Below are positions 1 through 7,545 of a stretch of 64,000 bases of DNA, piece after piece. How positions within the stretch are numbered: the stretch's first letter is position 1; each line of letters opens with the position of its first letter. The stretch comes from Arenimonas sp049195245. Lineage in GTDB: Bacteria > Pseudomonadota > Gammaproteobacteria > Xanthomonadales > Xanthomonadaceae. Location: the NCBI RefSeq assembly GCF_049195245.1, contig NZ_JBMIRR010000021.1:148789-212788 (forward strand), read 5' to 3'. Under the pieces are notes generated by a model. It was given only the letters and a program-made list of their open reading frames with translations, was not told where the DNA came from and made no database searches. Made by a program: the position numbers and the translations under genes.

Positions 1-1317
1 GACCTGCGCGTGGCCTACCTGCAGGGCGAGGAAGCCGTGGCCGCCGAGCTCACCCAGGGCCCGAACGCGCTGCTGCTGTCGCGCACCATCGGCGGCAACG
101 AACTGCGCAGTTCGCTCAGCACCTTCCTGGCCACGCCCAACACGCCGAAGATCGAAGAAACCGAGCCCGCCATGCCCGAGCGCGTGCTGATGGACGATGT
201 CGCTGCCGATGGCAACACCGCGCGCGCGGGACGCCTGCGCGGCCGCGTGCTGCTGGTCGAGGACAACCCGGTGAACCTGATGGTGGCGCAGCGCCTGGTC
301 GGCCTGCTGGGCCTGCAATGCGAAACCGCCGACAACGGCGAGAAGGCGCTCGAGCGCATGGTGCAGGGCAACCTGGACCTGGTGCTGATGGACTGCCAGA
401 TGCCGGTGAAAGACGGTTACACTGCGTCGCTGGAGTGGCGCCAGCACGAACTGGCGCACAACCTGCCGCGGCTGCCGATCATCGCGATGACCGCCAATGC
501 GATGGCCGGCGACCGGCAGAAGTGCCTGGATGCGGGCATGGACGATTACCTCTCCAAGCCGGTGGATCGCCGCCTGCTCGAGGCGACCATTGCGCGCTGG
601 CTGCAGAACAAGGCCACCGCGGACGCGGGCATCGCCGCAGCGCCGTCCGCGGGCGTGTCGCCACCGCGCGTGGCGGCCACGCCATCGCTGCAGCCGGCTT
701 CGCCCGCGCCGTTGGCACGACCCGCCGCCCCGGCACCTTCACCCGCGCCACGTCCGGCACCGCCGGTGCAGGAGCCGCGCCCCACGCTGCCGCCGGCGAT
801 GGCGCCGCGACCCACGGTGCCGTTCCCGCCGCGTCCAACTGCCCCGGCGCCGGCGCCCGCACCCAGCCCGCTGTTGCGTCCGGCCGCGGCGATGCCGCCC
901 GCGCCGGCCGCCTTCGCGACTCCCGCCGCTCCCGAGCCCTACTCCGCCGAGCACCGCGCCGATGCCCCGGTGGCGCCGCCGCCGGTGCTGGCCAATGAAG
1001 TGGTGGAAGAACTGCGTGCCGTGATGGGCAACGAATACCTGAGCCTGGTGCGCCTGTTCCTGGAGGACGCGCCCACGCACGTGCGCGCGCTGGAAGCCGC
1101 CGCCACCGCGGGCGACATGTCGCAGATGGTCAACCCGGCCCACACGCTGAAGTCAGCCGCGGCCAACCTAGGCGCCATGGCCCTGTCCGCCGCCGCCAAG
1201 CGCATCGAGCTGGGTGCCCGCCAGGGCGTGCTGCCCCGCCCCGCCGTGGCCGTGGCCGTACTCGAATCCGAATTCCGCCGCGCGTCCGTGGCCCTGCAGG
1301 CCCTGCTAAAGGCCTGA
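1..1317 (+). CDS. Hybrid sensor histidine kinase/response regulator, C-terminal part (5' end outside window)
   Basis: The reading frame is open from the first base, so the gene starts upstream and only about 438 C-terminal residues are visible. They begin with a short segment, then a CheY-like receiver (about residues 80-200 of the visible part). It has the acidic pair in LLVEDNP, the phospho-acceptor Asp in LVLMDCQMP and the conserved Lys in YLSKPVD. Next is a Pro/Ala-rich linker of about 125 residues, then a histidine phosphotransfer (Hpt) domain with the phospho-His in AHTLKSAAANLG. This REC-Hpt tail is typical of multistep phosphorelay kinases of the BarA/RpfC kind. The sensor and catalytic kinase domains must lie upstream, so the signal cannot be judged. 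The partner regulator is unknown. The family assignment is firm; a specific gene name is not. Confidence 0.9.
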   Translation, partial: DLRVAYLQGEEAVAAELTQGPNALLLSRTIGGNELRSSLSTFLATPNTPKIEETEPAMPERVLMDDVAADGNTARAGRLRGRVLLVEDNPVNLMVAQRLVGLLGLQCETADNGEKALERMVQGNLDLVLMDCQMPVKDGYTASLEWRQHELAHNLPRLPIIAMTANAMAGDRQKCLDAGMDDYLSKPVDRRLLEATIARWLQNKATADAGIAAAPSAGVSPPRVAATPSLQPASPAPLARPAAPAPSPAPRPAPPVQEPRPTLPPAMAPRPTVPFPPRPTAPAPAPAPSPLLRPAAAMPPAPAAFATPAAPEPYSAEHRADAPVAPPPVLANEVVEELRAVMGNEYLSLVRLFLEDAPTHVRALEAAATAGDMSQMVNPAHTLKSAAANLGAMALSAAAKRIELGARQGVLPRPAVAVAVLESEFRRASVALQALLKA

Positions 1318-1318
1318 A

Positions 1319-1434
1319 CCCGGAGAAGAAGAAGGAAGAAAACATACCAGGTATGTTTTTATGGGAAACCGGGCGAAGACCTGGCCTTCCACAAAAACAT
1401 ACCTGGTATGTTTTCTTCCTTCTTCTTCTCCGGG
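1319..1434. repeat. Perfect 42-bp inverted repeat with nested palindromes between convergent genes
   Basis: The arms 1319-1360 and 1393-1434 are exact reverse complements (42 of 42) around a 32-nt spacer. Each arm starts or ends with a purine/pyrimidine-rich tract and contains its own palindrome, AACATACCAGGTATGTT. Either arm can therefore fold alone as a short hairpin followed by five Ts, or the two arms can pair as one long stem. The element lies just after the stop of the hybrid kinase and just after the stop of bfr on the other strand, so a bidirectional terminator is the simplest reading. A protein-binding site is the alternative, because the inner palindrome looks like an operator. I do not recognise it as a named repeat family. 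Confidence 0.9.
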
Positions 1435-1441
1435 CCGCGGG

Positions 1442-1912
1442 TCAGCTGCCCATCTTGGACTGCAGGTAGTTCTGCTCGCCCACGCGCTCGATCAGCGCCA
1501 GCTGGGTTTCCAGCCAGTCGATGTGCTCTTCCTCGGACTCCAGGATGTCGGCCAGCAGCTTGCGCGACACGTAGTCGTGCACCGACTCGCAGTCGATGAT
1601 GCCGGCCTTGAGGTCGGGCACCGCCTGCATCTCCAGCTTCAGGTCGCACTCCAAGGCTTCCTTCGGCGACTGGCCGATGAAGAGCTTGCCCAGGTTCTGC
1701 AGGTTCGGCAGGCCGTCGAGAAAGAGGATGCGCTCGATCAGCTTGTCGGCGTGCTTCATCTCGTCGATCGATTCCTTGTACTCGTGCTCGCCGAGCTCCT
1801 TCAGGCCCCAGTTGTTGAACATGCGGGCATGCAGGAAGTACTGGTTGATCGCGATCAGCTCGTTGTAGAGCGCCTTGTTGAGGTGGGCAATGACCTTGGC
1901 GTCACCTTTCAT
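1442..1912 (-). CDS. bfr: Bacterioferritin
   Basis: A 156-residue haem-containing ferritin that oxidises Fe(II) and stores iron in a 24-subunit shell in the cytoplasm. All di-iron ferroxidase ligands are present at the standard positions: Glu18, Glu51, His54, Glu94, Glu127 and His130. Met52, the axial ligand of the inter-subunit haem, is also present, so this is the catalytic haem-binding type. Length matches the family exactly. The start is supported by a GGAGG-like site about 6 nt upstream. It follows bfd on the same strand with a 129-nt gap, the usual partnership for iron storage and release, and its 3' end abuts the 42-bp inverted repeat. Confidence 0.98.
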   Translation of the reverse strand: MKGDAKVIAHLNKALYNELIAINQYFLHARMFNNWGLKELGEHEYKESIDEMKHADKLIERILFLDGLPNLQNLGKLFIGQSPKEALECDLKLEMQAVPDLKAGIIDCESVHDYVSRKLLADILESEEEHIDWLETQLALIERVGEQNYLQSKMGS

Positions 1913-2041
1913 GGCGGCCTCCGCTGGGTGGAATGGAATGCCAGCCTAGCCCCATCGAAGGATCGATGCGGAAACAGGAATTGCTTTCGTTTGCATCCCC
2001 GCGGCGTGAGCCCGCGCAGGGTGCTTGCAGACCGCTGGCCG

Positions 2042-2245
2042 TCAGGCCGCGACCGCGTAGACCGCCAGCGGGAACACCCGCGCCGCGCGGCTTTCGGCCA
2101 GGATGTCGCCGGCCATCTCGCTGCAGGTGCCGCAGCCGCTGCCCAGGCCGGTACGCATGGTCAGCTCGGTCACGGACGCACAGCCGGCATCCGCCGCCTG
2201 GCGAATGTCCTGGTCGGTGACTCCGTGGCAGATGCAGACGTACAT
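2042..2245 (-). CDS. bfd: Bacterioferritin-associated ferredoxin
   Basis: A 67-residue [2Fe-2S] protein that passes electrons to bacterioferritin to reduce and release stored iron. The four cluster cysteines are visible as C4-x-C6 and C38-x2-C41, in the BFD arrangement (MYVCICHGVT and GSGCGTCSEM). Its length fits the family. It is transcribed towards bfr. A Fur-like site lies about 40 nt upstream of the start codon, which fits induction under iron starvation. Product call firm; regulation inferred from the site. Confidence 0.97.
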   Translation of the reverse strand: MYVCICHGVTDQDIRQAADAGCASVTELTMRTGLGSGCGTCSEMAGDILAESRAARVFPLAVYAVAA

Positions 2246-2285
2246 GGCAGCCCGTTCGTAATGGGAACGGTTCGCATTTCACCCT

Positions 2286-2304
2286 GAATGCGAATGATTG
2301 TCAA
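2286..2304 (-). promoter_or_regulatory. Putative Fur box / -35 region upstream of bfd
   Basis: Read on the minus strand the site is TTGACAATCATTCGCATTC. It resembles the Fur consensus (GATAATGATAATCATTATC) and contains a perfect -35 hexamer TTGACA. The bfd start codon is 41 nt downstream. No convincing -10 hexamer is seen; TGAAAT about 17 nt on is the best candidate. Fur control of bfd is well established in other proteobacteria. The site here is inferred by eye only. Confidence 0.6.
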
Positions 2305-2340
2305 CTCGCCCCGGCCCGAAGACCCGGCGGCGGGCCCGTC

Positions 2341-2898
2341 TCAGCGGCGCCCGCGACTCACGGCGACCGGCGGCAGCAGGGCCTGAACCCCTTCCCCGCA
2401 GGGCGGCACGGCGGTATCGCCGGCCACGGCCCGGGCATGCGGGGCCAGGTGCTGCAGGGCGCGCACGTAGACCTCGCGCTTGAAGCTGACCACGTGCTCG
2501 GCCGGGTACCAGAAATCCACCCAGCGCCAGCTGTCGAACTCGGGCTTGTCGGTCAGGTCCAGACGGACCTCGTGCTCTTCGCAGGTCATGCGCAGCAGGA
2601 ACCACACCTGCTTCTGGCCGATGCACACCGGCCGGTTGCCCCGGCGCACGCAGCGGCGCGGCAGGCGGTAGCGCAGCCAGCCTGGCGTCGAGCCCAGCAC
2701 GTCCACGTGCTCGGGCAGCAGCCCGGTCTCCTCGCGCAGCTCGCGGAACATCGCCTCCAGCGGCGTCTCGTCGGTGTTCATGCCGCCCTGCGGAAACTGC
2801 CAACCGTCCCGGTTGACCCGCCTGGCCCAGAACAGCCGTCCGTCCGCATGCATGAGGACGATGCCCACGTTGGGGCGGTACCCGTCCGGATCGACCAC
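2341..2898 (-). CDS. rppH: RNA pyrophosphohydrolase (Nudix)
   Basis: A 185-residue Nudix hydrolase that removes pyrophosphate from the 5' end of mRNAs, the step that starts 5'-end-dependent decay. The full Nudix box runs from Gly38 to Leu60 (GX5EX7REUXEEXGU, with the core RELREETGL). The family N-terminus VDPDGYRPNVGIVL is intact. I chose the GTG at 2898 because the product then starts like other RppH proteins and a GGAG lies 7 nt upstream. An in-frame ATG at 3039 would add 47 unrelated residues. The C-terminal 25 or so residues extend beyond the E. coli protein (176 residues). Confidence 0.93.
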   Translation of the reverse strand: MVDPDGYRPNVGIVLMHADGRLFWARRVNRDGWQFPQGGMNTDETPLEAMFRELREETGLLPEHVDVLGSTPGWLRYRLPRRCVRRGNRPVCIGQKQVWFLLRMTCEEHEVRLDLTDKPEFDSWRWVDFWYPAEHVVSFKREVYVRALQHLAPHARAVAGDTAVPPCGEGVQALLPPVAVSRGRR

Positions 2899-3041
2899 GA
2901 TCGGACTCCAAAAATCTACTGGAGCCAGACTGCCACAGCGCCGAGGACGCCCACAAGCGGGGCGGAGCCGGATTGACAGCCGGGGCGCGACGGCCCAAAA
3001 TTCGCGGCCCTGTCTGCAATGGACAGGCCGTTTCGCCAAGT

Positions 3042-3118
3042 GGCTATGTAGCTCAGCCGGTTAGAGCGCGGCACTCATAATGCTGAGGTCGGTGGTTCGA
3101 GTCCACCCATAGCCACCA
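3042..3118 (+). tRNA. tRNA-Met (anticodon CAT), elongator type
   Basis: A 77-nt cloverleaf can be drawn. The acceptor stem is GGCTATG/CATAGCC, the D-arm AGCTCAGCCGGTTAGAGC, and the anticodon arm CGGCA-CTCATAA-TGCTG with anticodon CAT. The T-arm carries GGTTCGAGTCC, and the CCA end is encoded. The first base pair G-C and the lack of the initiator's three G-C anticodon pairs rule out initiator tRNA-fMet. A tRNA-Ile with lysidine-modified CAT is the other possibility; similarity to elongator Met tRNAs favours Met. Confidence 0.95.
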
Positions 3119-3237
3119 TTCGCACAGCAACGCGCCTGGCCTTCCGCCACTCCGCGCGCCTCGCCATCCAGTGACGTCCTGCCGACCCGTACGCGCCCAT
3201 TCAGAGGGTGTTCGGACGGCGATGCTAGGCTTCGGTC

Positions 3238-4437
3238 ATGCGTTCGCTCACTCGTTGGTCAACCCTCCCTTGCGTGTTGGTGCTCGTCCTCGCGACCGCG
3301 GGCTGCCAGCCCGACACCGCGCCCGCCACGGCCGCAGAGCCGCCGCCAAAGGTGGAACCCGTCGCCGATGAAAGCGGCGCCATCAGCGTCGCGCCCATGG
3401 CCCCCGAGCCGCCCGCGCCGGAGCCGGCCAAGCCCGCTCCAGCCGCGAACAAGGATCCGCGCACCGACCCGATCGACTGGTCGCCGGTCGCACTTGCGCC
3501 CGACGTCGCCTGGCTCAGCTGCACGCTGGACTATTCGCAGCACGGCGACGGCGACCCGCTGCAGTCGCTCGACCGCGACTCGCTGGACGCGGCGCTGGCC
3601 GGCTGCGCCGAGCGCGGCGTGCTGCGCCTGCGCTACGACGGCCGCGTCACCTCCGACTTCGCGGCGCTGGTGGAACGCGTCACCCGCGTCGCCGACGCCC
3701 TGGGCATCCGCAAGCGCGTGCTCGACCTGGACTCCACCGGCGGCCTGGTGGAAGACGCCATCCGCGCCGGCGACTTCATCGCCGCCTCGCGCTGGACGCT
3801 GTGGGTGCGCGAGGACTCGATGTGCCACAGCGCCTGCGTGTTCGTGCTCAGCGCCGGCGACGTGCGCCGCATTACCGGCCAGGTGGGCATCCACCGCCTG
3901 ATCCGCATGAGCTCCACCGCCACCACGCGCGCCGAACTCAACGCCGAGCTCCGCGTGGTGCACGAGCGCGTGCGCGACTACCTGGAACGCAACGGCTCCA
4001 GCGTGGACGTGGCCGACCTGATGATGGCCGTGCCCAACCGCAGCCTGCGCATGCTGTCGGACGACGAGCTCATGCGCTACGGCCTGGACGGCGTCAACGC
4101 GGCCCAGGACGACCTGGACCGCCTGCGCCTGCAGCGCGAATGCGGCATGGACTTCGTGTCGCGGCGCGACGCCTTCGCCCGCGCCTTCGACCGCAAATGC
4201 CGCGAACACGACAGCGACCTGGACCAGCTCAACAGCTGCGGCCTGGCGCTGCGCGGCGACTTCGGCTTCCCCGATGCCGACTGCCCGGCCGAAAGCCCGC
4301 TGTCCGAATTCGACCTGGCGCAGGCCGAGCCTGCCGCGGACGATGAACCCGACCAACTGCCCGACGAACAGCAGGATGCGGCCACGGGCGAAGCGACCGG
4401 CACGATGCCGCCGGCTACGGCTTCACCGGCCGGTTAG
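3238..4437 (+). CDS. Periplasmic lipoprotein with ClpP/crotonase-like fold
   Basis: A 399-residue protein with a lipoprotein signal (hydrophobic stretch ending LATAGC, lipid-attachment Cys23). A Pro/Ala-rich tether of about 50 residues follows, then a domain resembling the uncharacterised ClpP-like periplasmic proteins (COG3904 type). The ClpP-like marks are the Gly-Gly turn after a hydrophobic strand (LDLDSTGG, residues 162-169), a candidate nucleophile in CHSAC (Ser198), and a His in VGIHR (His219) about 20 residues on. This is the spacing seen in ClpP-fold serine hydrolases. The C-terminal part has several Cys residues and an acidic tail. It stands alone between the tRNA and a convergent SDR. 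Protease activity is inference. Confidence 0.75.
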   Translation: MRSLTRWSTLPCVLVLVLATAGCQPDTAPATAAEPPPKVEPVADESGAISVAPMAPEPPAPEPAKPAPAANKDPRTDPIDWSPVALAPDVAWLSCTLDYSQHGDGDPLQSLDRDSLDAALAGCAERGVLRLRYDGRVTSDFAALVERVTRVADALGIRKRVLDLDSTGGLVEDAIRAGDFIAASRWTLWVREDSMCHSACVFVLSAGDVRRITGQVGIHRLIRMSSTATTRAELNAELRVVHERVRDYLERNGSSVDVADLMMAVPNRSLRMLSDDELMRYGLDGVNAAQDDLDRLRLQRECGMDFVSRRDAFARAFDRKCREHDSDLDQLNSCGLALRGDFGFPDADCPAESPLSEFDLAQAEPAADDEPDQLPDEQQDAATGEATGTMPPATASPAG

Positions 4438-4481
4438 CGCCGGCGCGTTCCCGCCAGGACCGTCCGGACACGCGGCCCCGC

Positions 4482-5171
4482 TCAGACCCGGCCAACCACC
4501 GGAATCAGCGCGCCGGTGATGGCACTGGCGCGATCGGAAAGCAGGAACACGATCGCATCGGCCAGCTGCGCCGGCTGCACCCATCGCGAGGCATCGGCAT
4601 CGGGCATGTCCGCGCGGTTGGCCGGCGTGTCGATGATGCTGGGCAGCAGTGCATTGACGGTGATGCCGCGGTCCTTCAGCTCTTCGGCCAGCGCCTCGGT
4701 CAGGCGGGCCACGCCGGCCTTGGACGCGGCGTAGGCGCCCATGCCGGCCCCCGCCTTCACCGCACCGTTGGCGCCGATGTTGACGATGCGGCCGCCGTCG
4801 GGCAGATGCGACAGCGCGGCCTGGCAGGCGGCCACGGCGGTGCGCAGGTTGAGCTGGTACATCGTGTCCCAGGTGTCGAGCGAACCGCCGGGCACCTTCT
4901 CCCAGCGGAAACCACCGGCGATGTTCACCACGCCGTGCAGGCCGCCATGTGCGGCCACGATCGCGTCGAAGCACGCGGCGGCCGCGGCGGCATCGCCCAG
5001 GTCCACGCCGCCGTGCCGCGTGGCGGCGCCCAGCGCGCCCGGATCGCGCGGCGCGTCGGCGCGGTCGATGGCGGCCACGGCCGCCCCCTGCGCCAGCAGT
5101 TCGCGCACCACGGCGGTACCGAGGATGCCGAACGCGCCGGTGACGGCGATGGTCTTTCCCTTGAGCTGCAT
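4482..5171 (-). CDS. Short-chain dehydrogenase/reductase
   Basis: A 229-residue classical SDR, an NAD(P)-dependent oxidoreductase of unknown substrate. It has the cofactor loop TGAFGILG near the N-terminus, an NIAGG variant of the NNAG motif and the catalytic YAASK. Helix and C-terminal features (TVNALLPSIIDTPANR, ITGALIPVVG) are those of the FabG-like group. The start codon follows a perfect inverted repeat by 13 nt, suggesting operator control. Nothing in the neighbours identifies the substrate. Confidence 0.85.
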   Translation of the reverse strand: MQLKGKTIAVTGAFGILGTAVVRELLAQGAAVAAIDRADAPRDPGALGAATRHGGVDLGDAAAAAACFDAIVAAHGGLHGVVNIAGGFRWEKVPGGSLDTWDTMYQLNLRTAVAACQAALSHLPDGGRIVNIGANGAVKAGAGMGAYAASKAGVARLTEALAEELKDRGITVNALLPSIIDTPANRADMPDADASRWVQPAQLADAIVFLLSDRASAITGALIPVVGRV

Positions 5172-5184
5172 GGCGGTCTCCCGG

Positions 5185-5202
5185 ACTATCGATGCCGATA
5201 GT
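5185..5202 (-). promoter_or_regulatory. Palindromic operator upstream of the SDR gene
   Basis: ACTATCG-ATGC-CGATAGT is a perfect 7+4+7 inverted repeat that ends 14 nt before the SDR start codon. Similar CTATCG/CGATAG palindromes are used by LysR- and TetR-type regulators. No regulator gene lies beside it, so the binding protein is unknown. Confidence 0.55.
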
Positions 5203-5228
5203 ATCGCAGGCCCCCGCGTGCGCCGGGC

Positions 5229-5636
5229 TCAGTCCTGCGGAACGGCCGCCGGATCCATCCAGAACAGTTCCCACACATGGCCATCGGTGTCGGTCACGGC
5301 GCGGCTGTACATGAAGCCGTGGTCCTGCGGCGGATTGATGTCGGCGGTGCCGCCGTGCTGCGCGGCCACGCCGGCCAGCCGGTCCACGTCCTCGCGGCTG
5401 TCCAGCGACACCGCCAGCAGCACTTCGCTGGAACTGGCCGGCGGGATCGGGCGCGAGGTGAAGCTGCGCCACTTGTCGTGGGTGAGCAGCATCACGTGGA
5501 TGGCCTCGCTCCACACCATGCAGGCGGCGGTTTCGTCGCTGAAGTGCAGGTTCTGGGTGTAGCCCATCGCGGCGTAGAAGGCGATGGCCGCCTTGAGGTC
5601 GGCGACGGGCAGGTTGACGAAGATCATGCGGCTCAT
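5229..5636 (-). CDS. VOC (glyoxalase/bleomycin-resistance-like) family protein
   Basis: A 135-residue protein of one vicinal-oxygen-chelate module pair. It starts MIFVNLPVADLKAAIAFY and ends with the typical TDTDGHVWELFWMDP strand, which carries the metal-ligand Glu position. These proteins bind a metal and small molecules, and function cannot be assigned from sequence. The start at 5636 was chosen over upstream in-frame codons because it fits the family N-terminus. It lies 43 nt downstream of the ECF sigma factor and probably belongs to the same transcript, as VOC and DGPF proteins often accompany ECF42 genes. Confidence 0.87.
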   Translation of the reverse strand: MSRMIFVNLPVADLKAAIAFYAAMGYTQNLHFSDETAACMVWSEAIHVMLLTHDKWRSFTSRPIPPASSSEVLLAVSLDSREDVDRLAGVAAQHGGTADINPPQDHGFMYSRAVTDTDGHVWELFWMDPAAVPQD

Positions 5637-5679
5637 GCGGTGCTCCTGGGCGTGATGGCGGGGGTGGGCGTGTCGGAAC

Positions 5680-6942
5680 TCAGTGGCACTGGCGTGCGCG
5701 CTCGCTGAGGAAGTCGCGTTCGCGGGCATTCTGCGCCAGCGACGCGGCGCGTTCGAACTGGGCCCGTGCCTCGAGCACGCGGCCGGCGCGCAGCAGGCAA
5801 TCGCCGCGTGCCGCCGGCAGCGGTGCATAGGCCTGCAGCGCCGGCGTTTCGGCGATGGCATCGAGCAGCCGCAGCCCGGCCTCGGGGCCGTAGGCCAGGC
5901 TGTGGGCCACGGCGCGGTTGAGTTCGACGATGGGCGAAGGCAGCACCTGCGCCAGCGTGTCGTAGCTGCGCGCGATGCGCGGCCAGTCGGTGTCCTCGAA
6001 GCGCCGCGCGCTGGCGTGGCAGGCGGCAATGCGCGCCTGCAGCGCGTAGGCACCGCGCTCGCCGCCCAGCGCTTCGGCTTTCGCCAGCGCCGCCAGGCCA
6101 CGATGGATCAGCAGGTGGTCCCAGCGTGCGCGGTTCTGCCTCGAGATCGGCACCAGGCTGCCGTCGGCGTCCGCGCGCGCGGCCAGGCGCGAGGCCTGCA
6201 GCTCCATCAGCGCCAGCAGGCCGAACACTTCGGGCTGGTCGGGCATCAGCCGCGCCAGCACGCGGCCCAGGCGCTGCGCTTCCTGGCACAGCGCGGGCCG
6301 CACCAGGTCGTCGCCGGCGGTGGCGGCATAGCCTTCGTTGAAGATCAGGTAGACCACTTCCAGCACCGAGCCCAGGCGCTGCGGCAGCTCGCTGGCCACC
6401 GGCAGGGCGAAGGCCAGCCCCGACTCGCCCAGCGTGCGCTTGGCGCGCACGATGCGCTGGGCGATGGTGGCCTCGGGCACCAGGAACGCTCTGCCGATTT
6501 CCGCCGTGGCCAGGCCGCAGAGCAGGCGCAGGGTGAGCGCGGCGCGCGCGTCGGGCGACAGCACCGGATGGCAGGCGGTGAAGATCAGGCCCAGGCGCTC
6601 GTCGCCGACGGGATGGTCCATGGCGGCCTCGATGTCGTCGATGCTGGCGAAGGGCGCCGCGGGTTCCGGTTCGGCGCCCAGTTCGGCGAGTTTTTCGGCC
6701 TGCAGCTTGCGCCGGCGCAGGGCATCGATGGCCCGGCGCCGGGCGGTGGTCATCAGCCACGCGCCCGGGTTGTCCGGCATGCCGCCCTGCGGCCAGTCGG
6801 TGAGCGCGGCCAGGAAGGCGTCCTGCGCCAGTTCCTCGGCCGCGTCCAGGTCACGCAGCAGGCGCGCCAGGCCGGCGATCAGCTTCGGTCGCTCGATGCG
6901 GAACACGGCCTCGACGGCCTGGCGGGTGGCGGCTTCGGTCAC
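5680..6942 (-). CDS. ECF42-type RNA polymerase sigma factor with C-terminal TPR-like domain
   Basis: A 420-residue sigma factor. Region sigma-2 (about residues 10-80, with DLDAAEELAQDAFLAAL and PGAWLMTTARRRAID) and sigma-4 (about 110-175, with LTLRLLCGLATAEIGRAF and an HTH) occupy the N-terminal half. The second half is an extended helical domain (EVVYLIFNEGY...) characteristic of the ECF42 group. This group has no anti-sigma factor and is thought to be controlled through its C-terminal domain. It sits 13 nt downstream of the DGPF protein gene, the hallmark neighbour of this group. Target genes are probably the local cluster. Confidence 0.93.
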   Translation of the reverse strand: MTEAATRQAVEAVFRIERPKLIAGLARLLRDLDAAEELAQDAFLAALTDWPQGGMPDNPGAWLMTTARRRAIDALRRRKLQAEKLAELGAEPEPAAPFASIDDIEAAMDHPVGDERLGLIFTACHPVLSPDARAALTLRLLCGLATAEIGRAFLVPEATIAQRIVRAKRTLGESGLAFALPVASELPQRLGSVLEVVYLIFNEGYAATAGDDLVRPALCQEAQRLGRVLARLMPDQPEVFGLLALMELQASRLAARADADGSLVPISRQNRARWDHLLIHRGLAALAKAEALGGERGAYALQARIAACHASARRFEDTDWPRIARSYDTLAQVLPSPIVELNRAVAHSLAYGPEAGLRLLDAIAETPALQAYAPLPAARGDCLLRAGRVLEARAQFERAASLAQNARERDFLSERARQCH

Positions 6943-6955
6943 GCGCGGCTCGCGC

Positions 6956-7378
6956 TCAGAGGCCAGCCATCTTGTCGTTGACGCGCAGGTGCACGGCCTC
7001 GGCTTCCGGCGTCATGATCGACTCGAAATCCGCCATCTCGTAAAGCGGCCGGATGTCGATGTCGCTCGGGCCGAACATCGGATTCGGACAGCGCTTCACC
7101 CAGGCCACGGCTTCGTCCATGTCCTTCACTTCCCACAGCCAGTAGCCAGCCACGAGTTCGCGGGTCTCGGTGAAGGGGCCGTCGGTGACGGTGCGGGTGT
7201 TGCCGTCGAAATGCACACGCTTGGCCTGTGCGGTGGGCTTGAGGCCGTCGCCGGCAAGTAGGATGCCGGCGTCCACCAGCTCTTCGTTGAACTTGCCCAT
7301 CTGCTCCATCAACTCGGACGGGGGCATGCGCCCGGCTTCACTGTCGGCGGTGGCTTTGACGAAAACGATGACGCGCAT
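6956..7378 (-). CDS. YCII-related DGPF-domain protein
   Basis: A 140-residue dimeric alpha/beta-barrel protein of the YCII/DGPF family, containing the diagnostic DGPFTETRELVAGYW at about residues 90-104. The start ATG at 7378 has AGGAG about 6 nt upstream. It is the first gene of a three-gene unit (DGPF, ECF42 sigma, VOC). In actinobacteria DGPF genes are targets of the adjacent ECF42 factor, so autoregulation of this unit is likely. Enzymatic activity has not been established for this family to my knowledge. Confidence 0.92.
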   Translation of the reverse strand: MRVIVFVKATADSEAGRMPPSELMEQMGKFNEELVDAGILLAGDGLKPTAQAKRVHFDGNTRTVTDGPFTETRELVAGYWLWEVKDMDEAVAWVKRCPNPMFGPSDIDIRPLYEMADFESIMTPEAEAVHLRVNDKMAGL

Positions 7379-7545
7379 GGGATTCTCCTGGTCGGGTGGG
7401 CAGGGCCGCATCGCCCTGTACTGAAGTCGACGAACGGGCGGGCGCCGTTTCGACACGGACGGTGGAAATTTCCTGGATTTTTTCCGGGCCGGGGCCAAGG
7501 GGTTGATTGACAAGCCTACCGCAGCCCGGAGACGCGGGCTGGGGT

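Noticed and set aside
2899..3039. Longer rppH starting at the ATG at 3039
   Set aside because: The added residues are unlike RppH and the frame would start within 3 nt of the tRNA gene's other strand; the GTG at 2898 has a good ribosome site.
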